From assembly GCA_037045045.1 (NCBI GenBank), contig JBAOHL010000004.1:186001-250000 (forward strand): 64,000 bases of DNA, in the 5' to 3' direction. Below the pieces are notes generated by a model. That model did no database searches and was not told the DNA's origin. It saw nothing but the letters and a program-made list of their open reading frames with translations. The translations under genes were made by a program, and so were the position numbers. Shown piece by piece: positions 45,830-52,446 of the stretch (positions are counted from its first letter, which is position 1; each line of letters begins with the position of its first letter). Source of the DNA: Phosphoribacter sp037045045. GTDB taxonomy: Bacteria; Actinomycetota; Actinomycetes; Actinomycetales; Dermatophilaceae.

Positions 45830-47002
45830 ATGACACACCACCTCGCACCACACTTCGCGCGCTCCACCGACATCCAGGCGGAGATCGGCGGTCGGCCCCC
45901 CGATCTCGTCGACCACGTGGGCGAGATGCGGGAGCGGATCGAACGCCACCACCCCGACCATCTCCGTCTCGTGGTCAAGGCCGTTGTCGACGAAACCCCG
46001 TCGACGCGAACGTACCGGCTCGCTCGGGCCGACGGCGGACCACTCCCACCGTTTCAGGCCGGGCAATACCTCAGCGTGGCCTTCGACGGGACCACCCGCG
46101 CCTACGCCATCTCCTCCAGCCCAGCGGTGCCGGATTTCTATGACCTCACCATCCGCCGGGTCCCCCGCGGTCGGATCTCCAACCTCGTGCTCGACACGGT
46201 CCGCGTGGGCACGTCCCTGCTCACCTCGGGCCCCACCGGCACGTTCGTCCACAACCCCCTGTTCCACGGCGACTCCGTCGTCTTCCTTGCCGGGGGCTCT
46301 GGGGTGGTGCCGGCCATGAGCATGATCCGCGACATCGTGGACAACAGGATCGAGCGAGACTTCCACCTCGTCTACGCCTCCCGCGACGACGGCGATGTCA
46401 TCTTCAAGAAGGAGTTGGAGCACCTCGCCGCAAGCGAGCGCCGCATCACGGTCGACCATGTCATCAGCGGGCCGAGCCCTCGCTGGACCGGTCGCACAGG
46501 CCACCTCGACGATGCGACGATCGCGTCGATCGTCGGTGACCTTCGCGGTCGAATGGTGTATGTCTGCGGTCCGCAGGGCCTCTATCCGTTCGCGGCGACC
46601 GCTCTGGCCTCGCTCGGGCATCCGCGCCGTCGGATCCGTTTCGAGGCCAACGGGGCACCGATGGACATCCGTTCCGATCCCGGTTGGCCGCTTGACAGTG
46701 CCCCGAGCCAGCCGACGGCCATCCGTGTGGAGGGCACTCAGATCGATACCGTATCCGGGCGACCGCTGCTGGATGCGTTGGAGGACGGCGGGATCGGAGT
46801 CCCTGCGCTCTGCCGCTCCGGAGAGTGCGGCGCATGCCGCGTTCGGGTGGTGTCAGGGTCCGTCTTCAACGCCCGAGAAGCGCAGCTGAGAATGTCCGAC
46901 GAGGCTGCCGGCTACGTGCATAGTTGCGTCGCCTACCCACTCGGAGACGTCGAGCTGGACGTGGGCGGTGGCTCGCGTTCGGGGCCCTTTGGCAAGATCT
47001 GA
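45830..47002 (+). CDS. Flavin/NAD(P)H reductase with C-terminal [2Fe-2S] ferredoxin domain
   Basis: A 390-residue electron-transfer protein of the phthalate-dioxygenase-reductase/class I type. FAD domain: FQAGQYLSVAF and TRAYAISSSPA (RxYS-like). NAD(P)H domain: FLAGGSGVVPAMSMI and VYVCGPQG. Plant-type [2Fe-2S] domain at the end: Cys328, Cys333 and Cys336 in CRSGECGACRVRV, and Cys366. The first 50 residues are an extra segment of unknown role. It should pass electrons from NAD(P)H to a partner oxygenase or to the desaturase encoded just before it. No P450 or Rieske oxygenase lies in this window. Confidence 0.88.
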   Translation: MTHHLAPHFARSTDIQAEIGGRPPDLVDHVGEMRERIERHHPDHLRLVVKAVVDETPSTRTYRLARADGGPLPPFQAGQYLSVAFDGTTRAYAISSSPAVPDFYDLTIRRVPRGRISNLVLDTVRVGTSLLTSGPTGTFVHNPLFHGDSVVFLAGGSGVVPAMSMIRDIVDNRIERDFHLVYASRDDGDVIFKKELEHLAASERRITVDHVISGPSPRWTGRTGHLDDATIASIVGDLRGRMVYVCGPQGLYPFAATALASLGHPRRRIRFEANGAPMDIRSDPGWPLDSAPSQPTAIRVEGTQIDTVSGRPLLDALEDGGIGVPALCRSGECGACRVRVVSGSVFNAREAQLRMSDEAAGYVHSCVAYPLGDVELDVGGGSRSGPFGKI

Positions 47003-47053
47003 GTCGGTTGCCCCTTGCTTGTGCCACCCTGTGTCCGCCCTTACAGTGACGGC

Positions 47054-48178
47054 ATGGAGCCTGCAGAGGCCCCGGTCCAAGTAGCGCATGACGTGGCGGA
47101 GCGCGTCTACCGCGCGTTGGTCAGTCGCGGCGAATCGACCTTCGGCGACTTGCGGGTTGCCACCGGGCTGGACGCCCGAGTCCTCGAGGAGGCGCTGGTC
47201 GGCCTGCGCCTCTCGCGCCTGGTCAGTGGCCCGGAGACGACACGTGAAAAGACGGGATGCGCCGAGGGCGTTTCGGGGGGGTGGTGCGCGTTGTCACCCG
47301 AAACCGCCCTGCTGCGCCTCGAGATGGAGGTCGACGAGGAGATCCACCGCCTCCGGGCGCGGCTGATCGCCTCGCAGGAGCGGATGGCGGTCCTGAGGGA
47401 CGTCTTCAGCGCCGGCCGGGCGCCGAGCCGACCACCAACGGCTGGTGTGGAGATGCTCACCGACGCTGAGAGTGTGCGGGACCGGCTGTCGCTGTTGGCG
47501 GCCTCAGTGCGCAACGTCGTCGTGGCCGTGCACCCGACCATGGCCCCGCCCGAGGTCCTCGAGGCCGGATACGGACTCGACCGCAAGTTGCTGGCCCGCG
47601 GGGTCGACTACCGCTTGGTCTGGCCGCACTCGGCCCGTCGGCAAACCGAGAACGTGGCCTACATGCTGCGCCTCATCGGCGATGGTGCCCGGATCCGAAC
47701 TGCCGCCCTCCCGCCGAGCCGGATGATCATGGTGGACGGTGAGGTGGCCCTTATCCCGCTGCCACCGAGCCTCGGTGCGGGTGCGGCACTGGTCACGGAC
47801 CCGGCCATGCTCCATTACCTGAGCCAGACGTTCGAGTACACGTGGGAACGGGCCACCGATGTCGAGGCGGCTTCCTACGACGACTCCACCGTGGACGACA
47901 TCGAGCGCGCGATCCTCCACGACATGGTCCTGGGCCGGACCGACGAGGCGATCGCTCGACGGCTGGGGGTGTCCACCCGCACGTTGCGACGCTATATTTC
48001 CAACCTCGCAGCCTCACTGGGTGTCGACTCGCGCTTCCAGCTGGCGCTCGTGGCAGAGCGTGCTGGCTTGATCAATCCCGACAGCACCCTTGACGCTCCC
48101 AGGGAGGGCTCCTCGGGTGTGGAGCGTCTGGACGGCGCGGGTAGCGACAGGTCCCGCGGCGCGGGTATCGACCGTTAG
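47054..48178 (+). CDS. LuxR-type transcriptional regulator with winged-helix N-terminus
   Basis: A 374-residue regulator. Residues 10-75 look like a winged helix (ERVYRALVSRGESTFGDLRVATGLDA), residues 125-250 like a degenerate phospholipase-D/TrmB-like sensor (VVVAVHPTMAPPEV...YRLVWPHSARR), and residues 285-345 form a LuxR helix-turn-helix (AILHDMVLGRTDEAIARRL, VSTRTLRRYISNLAASLGV). It follows the reductase gene by 51 bases and may belong to the same transcript, making it the best candidate for the cluster's own regulator, possibly through the GATGCATC sites at 37013-37034. It faces a second, similar regulator. Confidence 0.85.
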   Translation: MEPAEAPVQVAHDVAERVYRALVSRGESTFGDLRVATGLDARVLEEALVGLRLSRLVSGPETTREKTGCAEGVSGGWCALSPETALLRLEMEVDEEIHRLRARLIASQERMAVLRDVFSAGRAPSRPPTAGVEMLTDAESVRDRLSLLAASVRNVVVAVHPTMAPPEVLEAGYGLDRKLLARGVDYRLVWPHSARRQTENVAYMLRLIGDGARIRTAALPPSRMIMVDGEVALIPLPPSLGAGAALVTDPAMLHYLSQTFEYTWERATDVEAASYDDSTVDDIERAILHDMVLGRTDEAIARRLGVSTRTLRRYISNLAASLGVDSRFQLALVAERAGLINPDSTLDAPREGSSGVERLDGAGSDRSRGAGIDR

Positions 48179-48283
48179 CTCAGTCTGGCCGGTGGTGAGG
48201 CTTCGCGCCCCGCGCCGGCATACCCGGTTTACGGTCCGCCCCGCCCGTGGTCGGTTTCTGCCAGGCACACCATGAATGGGGGG

Positions 48284-48931
48284 CTACACCAGACCGAGAC
48301 GGGCGGCCTGCACGCCGGCCTGGAAGCGGCTCGTTGCCGCGAATTGCTGCATCAACGTCGCGACATCGCCGCGGACGGTTCGGACGCTCACACCGACCCG
48401 CCGCGCCACGGTCTCGTCGGTGTGGCCGTCGGCGAGAAGCGACATGATGCGCGCCTGGCGATGGCCGACCCGATTAGCGTCGCCGCCGATTCCTCGGACG
48501 GGCCGGCTGCGACTCCATAGCCCTTCGGATGCGGCGAGGACCTCCCGCATCCGAGCGGGGTCGTGGACGAGGACTCCGTCGACGACGCCGACCCGGCGGT
48601 CCACGACGGCCATTCGGTGCGGCACGCTCATGGCGAGCCGCGGAGCGATCCCGCGGCCTACCAGGTACGCAATATGGTCCTTTACCCGCGGGTCTTCGAC
48701 GATGTCGGCGGAGAACGTGATCCGCAACTCCCCCGACCGTCGCTGGACATGTTCGACCAGTGCCGTGGAGAACTCGATGCGGTCAGGTGCGTAGGCGGGG
48801 ACGGCGAAGGATACGAGTCTCACCGCACCCATAAGCAACGCCTGAAGAAGGGAGTCGCTGCGGCCGCATACGGCGTCCGGCTCGGTCACTTCAATGCTGC
48901 CGCCCAGAGGCTCATGAACAGTAGCTGTCAT
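48284..48931 (-). CDS. LuxR-type transcriptional regulator (short form)
   Basis: A 215-residue regulator. The N-terminal half (VRLVSFAVPAYAPDRIEFS, ELRITFSADIVEDPRVKDHI) resembles the PLD-like sensor part of the neighbouring regulator at 47054-48178, and the C-terminal HTH reads RIMSLLADGHTDETVARRVGVSVRTVRGDVATLM. It lacks the winged-helix N-terminus. The ATG at 48931 lies 14 bases after the stop of a small secreted peptide gene on the same strand, so the two form a probable operon whose upstream DNA carries three GACATGTC palindromes. The frame upstream of the chosen start is Arg/His-rich shadow sequence. Confidence 0.8.
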   Translation of the reverse strand: MTATVHEPLGGSIEVTEPDAVCGRSDSLLQALLMGAVRLVSFAVPAYAPDRIEFSTALVEHVQRRSGELRITFSADIVEDPRVKDHIAYLVGRGIAPRLAMSVPHRMAVVDRRVGVVDGVLVHDPARMREVLAASEGLWSRSRPVRGIGGDANRVGHRQARIMSLLADGHTDETVARRVGVSVRTVRGDVATLMQQFAATSRFQAGVQAARLGLV

Positions 48932-48945
48932 GGCGTTCGCCAAGA

Positions 48946-49140
48946 TCAGGGCCAGAACAGGCCGTCGGGGGTGCAACGGTCGGCCGGGCTCGATGTGGTC
49001 GTGGCGGGGGCGCTTGCGGGGGCGCTTGCGGTGGTGTCGGTGACGGTGTCCGCGCAGGCGAGCTTGGCGCCCATACCCGTGGTCACGGTGGCGACGGCGA
49101 GAATGGCGCCGATACGACGAAGGTGAGCGGGGAAAGACAT
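48946..49140 (-). CDS. Small secreted peptide (64 residues) ahead of the LuxR-type regulator gene
   Basis: The product has a positively charged start (SFPAHLRRI), a hydrophobic core (GAILAVATVTTGMG) and a likely cleavage site after AKLACA or nearby. A 30-residue mature part follows: Ala/Thr/Ser-rich with one Cys, ending PADRCTPDGLFWP. AAAGG lies about 7 bases before the ATG. A TTG five codons upstream is an alternative start. I do not recognise a family. Its position directly before a LuxR-type regulator suggests either a secreted signal sensed through that system or simply an exported small protein. Confidence 0.6.
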   Translation of the reverse strand: MSFPAHLRRIGAILAVATVTTGMGAKLACADTVTDTTASAPASAPATTTSSPADRCTPDGLFWP

Positions 49141-49297
49141 GTCCGAACCTTTCAATTCGTAAAGAAGTCAACGATTTAATGTGGATGAAAAGCAAACTTT
49201 CGCGTGCTTCGGAAGCTATGGAATTGCGTTTGGCTCCTGCTAAGGACATGTCTATTTGCCGCTACCAAGCGCGCGCTAGAGTCCGGACATGTCCGGA
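49136..49297. promoter_or_regulatory. Three GACATGTC palindromes upstream of the small peptide/LuxR-type operon
   Basis: GACATGTC occurs at 49136-49143 (across the peptide start), 49245-49252 and 49286-49293. The last is the core of a perfect 16-base palindrome, TCCGGACATGTCCGGA (49282-49297). Related half-sites (TGTCCGGAC, GATCCGGAC) continue to about 49337. Three copies of a specific octamer in 160 bases are unlikely by chance. They look like operators, probably for the LuxR-type regulator. Confidence 0.6.
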
Positions 49298-49590
49298 GTA
49301 GGTCACTGGGTGTCCGGACCGGGACATCGATCCGGACGGGTTGGCCAGGACGTGCCGACGTGCACGCAAGAACATCGGGACTCGTATGCCGCGCGCCTCC
49401 CCGGCGAGCGTGTCGATGTCCTCGCCAGCGGTGAGGCGTCCATCGTGTGGTCCTGCCTCTCACAAGTCCGTCTGGACTGATGTCGGCACCCGTGTGCGCA
49501 CGAGAGGGTGCCGTCGCCAAGGCCGCGGCATACGCGCCACCGGTCGCCTGGGATAGGTTGCCGTGATACTCCCGGACTCGGAGGTCCACC
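49298..49590. other. Gene-free stretch upstream of the PPOX gene
   Basis: No credible gene on either strand. The left end holds further TGTCCGGAC-like half-sites. The right end supplies GGAGG (49580-49584) for the GTG start at 49591. The divergent promoters of the peptide and PPOX genes must lie in this area and the region to its left. Confidence 0.5.
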
Positions 49591-49992
49591 GTGCCGCTCG
49601 ACGCCAACGCCCACCGCCTGGCTAGCGGACCCAACCTCGCCACGGTCGTCACGTTGATGCGCAGTGGTATGCCGCAAGCGCTGCCAACGTGGATCGACTC
49701 CGACGGTGAGCACCTGCTGGTTAACACCGAGCCCCAACGCCAACGCTCGCTGAACGTGGCCCGCGACCCGCGGATCACCGTGCTCGTCATGGCACATGAC
49801 AACCCGTGGGACTGGGCCGAGGTCCGCGGACGGGTGACCGAGACGATAGGCGGCGAGCGGGCTCGGGACCACATCGACCAGCTGTCCCGCAAGTACCTCG
49901 GGCACGACTACGGCAACCCGATCGGGCCCGAGGGACGCGTGATCCTTGTTGTGACGCCGGAGAAGGTCAACGCGTCCGGCATGGGCCAGTGA
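49591..49992 (+). CDS. Pyridoxamine 5'-phosphate oxidase-fold (PPOX) protein, Rv1155-like
   Basis: A 133-residue split-barrel flavin/F420-binding protein. Features are NLATVVTLMRSGMPQALPTWIDSDGEHLLVN, the RQRSLNVARDPRITVLV helix-strand that contacts the cofactor, and VRGRVTET. Such proteins in actinobacteria often use F420 or bind FMN or haem. Start is a GTG with GGAGG six bases upstream. It precedes the repeat-peptide gene by 61 bases on the same strand; whether it belongs to that unit is open. Confidence 0.85.
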   Translation: MPLDANAHRLASGPNLATVVTLMRSGMPQALPTWIDSDGEHLLVNTEPQRQRSLNVARDPRITVLVMAHDNPWDWAEVRGRVTETIGGERARDHIDQLSRKYLGHDYGNPIGPEGRVILVVTPEKVNASGMGQ

Positions 49993-50053
49993 CTCCGGCC
50001 CGCTCAGCACCCCACCGCCGCAGCACCGCCCACAATGACAGGAGGCAAGACCG

Positions 50054-50263
50054 ATGAGCACGACACCTGACAACCCCCTGCGCGACGAGGACATGGTCAC
50101 CGCGGGATCCGCAGCAGCCGGCACGACCGAGCCGGCGACCGACGCGGACGGCACCGACGGAGCGGCCACCGACGCGGACGGCACCGACGGCGCAGCGACC
50201 GACGCGGACGGCACCGACGGGGCGGCCACCGACGCGGACGGGACCGACGGAGCCAGCGTCTGA
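50054..50263 (+). CDS. 69-residue repeat peptide, candidate RiPP precursor
   Basis: The peptide has a 27-residue leader-like N-terminus (charged, with NPLRDED and MVTAGSAAAG), then four tandem perfect copies of ATDADGTDGA (residues 28-67) and a final SV. It is strongly acidic. An excellent ribosome-binding site (AGGAGG, 50040-50045) lies 8 bases before the ATG. The stop codon overlaps the apparent CTG start of a JmjC/cupin oxygenase gene, which is followed by a coupled ferredoxin-like gene. A leader plus identical Asp/Thr-rich cores next to a hydroxylase-type enzyme is the layout of a multi-core ribosomal peptide whose Asp, Thr or backbone positions are modified. I do not recognise a named family. 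Confidence 0.7.
   Translation: MSTTPDNPLRDEDMVTAGSAAAGTTEPATDADGTDGAATDADGTDGAATDADGTDGAATDADGTDGASV
50135..50254 (+). repeat. Four 30-base tandem repeats inside the peptide gene
   Basis: Four contiguous 30-base units encode identical ten-residue blocks and differ only at a few third-codon positions (GCG/GCC, GGC/GGG, GGA/GGG). Silent divergence with an unchanged peptide indicates selection on the protein rather than a recent slippage artefact. Confidence 0.9.
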
Positions 50264-51381
50264 GCGCCCTCGATCTGCTCACCGGCGATGCCCGGGCCTT
50301 CGCATCCGAGGCCTGGGCATCGCGGGTCCATCGTCATATCGGCGACAGCGAACTCACCGCCCTGCTCACCCTGGCCGATGCGGACCACCTGCTTACGGCC
50401 ACCGGCATCCGCACCCCTGCCGTCCGGTTGGTCCGCGACGGGCGGATCGTTCCGGAGGCGTCATACACGATGCGCGCGACGCTTGCCGGCAGCGTGGTGA
50501 CCGGACTGCTCGACACGCGCAAGGTGCTCGACCTGCACGAATCCGGGACCACGGTCGTCCTCCAGGGGTTGCACCGCTATTGGCCGCCGATCACGGCCCT
50601 CGTCGGCGAACTCGAGCAAGAGCTCGGCCACCCGTGCCAGGCCAACGCCTACCTCACGCCCCCGGGCGCTCAGGGTTTCGCCGAGCATGCCGACACCCAC
50701 GACGTGTTCGTCGTACAGACCGCCGGACGCAAGCAGTGGGAGTTGCACACCGACGCCGGCGCGGAGGCGCTCCTGCTCGAACCGGGGATGTGTCTGTACC
50801 TCCCGACCGGCACTCGACACTCGGCGCGCACCCAGCAGACCCTGTCGCTGCACGTGACGATCGGGGTCACCCAGCTCACCCTCGCGGGGTTGGTGCGACG
50901 CGCCGTCGCGGATGCGCTCGCTGCGGTTCCGGCCACGCACCTGCCGGCCGGATTCCTCCACCAGCCCGACGCCGTCGCCGCGACGCTCGCCGATGCCTTG
51001 TCGGCGCTGGCCGGGCGGATCGCCTCCATCGACGCCTCGAAGGCCGTGGAGACCGAGATCCGGCGGGCGCTGAGCACTCGGCCGCCGCGCCTGGGGGGCG
51101 GCCTGCTCGACCGGGCGGCGCTGGCCGACCTGAGCGACGACACCGTCCTGGAGCGTCGCGAGGGACATCCGTGTGTCCTGCGTCCGGACGGGGACCGGAT
51201 CGCCATCCTGCTCGGCGACCGGGTGCTCGACGTCCCGGGCTGGCTCGGTCCCGCCCTCGAACACGTATGCCGCGTCCGTTGCCTGACCCCCGCCGACCTG
51301 GCCGCCGAGCTCGATCCGCAGAGCCGGATCGTGTTGTGCCGCAGGCTGGTCCGGGAGGGGCTCCTAAGAGTCCGACGATGA
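50260..51381 (+). CDS. JmjC/cupin-4 family 2-oxoglutarate-dependent oxygenase (ROX-like)
   Basis: A 373-residue protein if it starts at the CTG at 50260. No ATG, GTG or TTG occurs in frame between the repeat region and a TTG at 50428, yet family-like sequence (SALDLLTGDARAFASEAW) begins right at the CTG, which overlaps the upstream stop as CTGA. The double-stranded beta-helix carries the iron site: His143 and Asp145 in EHADTHDVFVVQ and His187 in TGTRHSARTQ. GRKQWELH follows the first strand as in ribosomal-oxygenase proteins. The C-terminal 120 residues form a helical and winged-helix-like part. The enzyme should hydroxylate a protein or peptide side chain. The adjacent acidic repeat peptide is the obvious candidate substrate; a ribosomal protein is the alternative known for this family. 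Confidence 0.82.
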   Translation: MSALDLLTGDARAFASEAWASRVHRHIGDSELTALLTLADADHLLTATGIRTPAVRLVRDGRIVPEASYTMRATLAGSVVTGLLDTRKVLDLHESGTTVVLQGLHRYWPPITALVGELEQELGHPCQANAYLTPPGAQGFAEHADTHDVFVVQTAGRKQWELHTDAGAEALLLEPGMCLYLPTGTRHSARTQQTLSLHVTIGVTQLTLAGLVRRAVADALAAVPATHLPAGFLHQPDAVAATLADALSALAGRIASIDASKAVETEIRRALSTRPPRLGGGLLDRAALADLSDDTVLERREGHPCVLRPDGDRIAILLGDRVLDVPGWLGPALEHVCRVRCLTPADLAAELDPQSRIVLCRRLVREGLLRVRR

Positions 51382-52307
51382 GCGCGACCCGCTGCTCGGC
51401 GGCCTCGATCAACCGCGGCGACGACCTGGCAGGGACCGCCTCCCACGTCCGCGCGTTTCTGCTCGTGGAGGAGCCCGGGCCATGGGGACGCGATGCCCTC
51501 AAGGAGGCCCGCCTGCCGACGGGCTTCGGAGCGGAACTGTTGCGGCGGTGTGCTGCGTCCGGCGTGCGCCCGCTGCTCATCCGTCGGCAGGAGAAGGGTG
51601 CCTTCCGGACCCGGGCCGGCGGCGAGGCCGTGCCGACCCACCGGCGGATCTTCGCGGCATACGTCGACCCGGCCCGCGGCTTCGTCGAGACGGCGACCGT
51701 CGGGGACCCTCTCGACCTGCTCGACCTCGACCTGGTAGGGCTGCGCAAGGGCCGCTCGGTGGGCCTGACCCGTTGGGACGAGCCGGTTTTCGCGGTGTGT
51801 ACCCAAGGTCGCCACGATGCCTGTTGCGCGGAGAAGGGGCGGCCGGTCGCCAGGGCGTTGACCGCGGTCGAGCCGGAGGCCACGTGGCAGGTCTCTCACC
51901 TGGGTGGGGACCGCTTCGCCGCCAATCTCCTCGTGCTCGACGGCGGCTTGTACTACGGGCGCCTCACGCCGCAGGCCGCGATCGACGTGGCCGCGCGCCA
52001 CCGGGCCGGCCGGCTCGACCTGGAACATCTGCGGGGGCGGTCCTGCTGGCCGATGCCGGTGCAAGCGACCGAGATCGCGTTACGGCGCAGGCTCGGTCGC
52101 GACACGACCGACGGCTGGAGGGTCGCACTGCTACAGCGGGAACGTCGGGGCGACGTGGTGAGCGCACGGCTGGCGACGCCCGACGGGATCTGGGAGGTCA
52201 CCGTCCGCGAGCGTCGCTCGGAGCCGGTCCGGCTGACGTGCAGCGCCAGCCGGGAGCAACCGGCGGTCTCCTGGGAGCTCGTCGCGGTGGCCGAAACGAG
52301 CGCCTGA
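51378..52307 (+). CDS. Sucrase/ferredoxin-like protein (thioredoxin-like [2Fe-2S] type)
   Basis: A 309-residue protein of the sucraseferredoxin-like family. The cluster-binding region reads CTQGRHDACCAEKGRPVA (first Cys near residue 141), followed by SHLGGDRFAANLLVLDGG and YYGRL, the family signature. The domain up to about residue 220 should hold an iron-sulfur centre for electron transfer. The C-terminal 80 residues are less conserved. ATGA overlap with the oxygenase gene shows co-translation, so it might keep the oxygenase iron reduced or do a second modification. The biochemical role of the family is poorly defined. Confidence 0.83.
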   Translation: MSATRCSAASINRGDDLAGTASHVRAFLLVEEPGPWGRDALKEARLPTGFGAELLRRCAASGVRPLLIRRQEKGAFRTRAGGEAVPTHRRIFAAYVDPARGFVETATVGDPLDLLDLDLVGLRKGRSVGLTRWDEPVFAVCTQGRHDACCAEKGRPVARALTAVEPEATWQVSHLGGDRFAANLLVLDGGLYYGRLTPQAAIDVAARHRAGRLDLEHLRGRSCWPMPVQATEIALRRRLGRDTTDGWRVALLQRERRGDVVSARLATPDGIWEVTVRERRSEPVRLTCSASREQPAVSWELVAVAETSA

Positions 52308-52322
52308 CCGGCTGATCGGCTG

Positions 52323-52439
52323 TCAGCCGCGCCAGCCGAGCCGACGAGCCGCCTTCGCGTCGACGTGCCCGTAGGCCTCGCCGACCCATGGTCGGTGCGC
52401 GGCGACATTCGATTGGCGCGCCATAGTCTTCGCGAGCAT
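52323..52439 (-). CDS. Possible 38-residue protein after the PadR-type gene
   Basis: A short frame reading MLAKTMARQSNVAAHRPW..., with a second possible start at 52424 giving 33 residues. It ends in GHVDAKAARRLGWRG. It begins 8 bases after the stop of the regulator gene on the same strand. The composition (basic, with Trp and Tyr) is more protein-like than typical shadows, and I have the impression of similar short actinobacterial proteins, but the ribosome-binding site is weak. Confidence 0.3.
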   Translation of the reverse strand: MLAKTMARQSNVAAHRPWVGEAYGHVDAKAARRLGWRG

Positions 52440-52446
52440 CGACGAG

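Noticed and set aside
48170..48240. tRNA-like string (GTTAGCTCAGT) after the LuxR-type gene
   Set aside because: Only the D-arm-like words match; there is no acceptor stem, anticodon loop or GGTTCGAATCC-like T-arm at the right spacing.
50135..50254. Regular 30-base repeats resembling a CRISPR array
   Set aside because: The units are contiguous without spacers and encode a continuous peptide frame, so they are coding tandem repeats.
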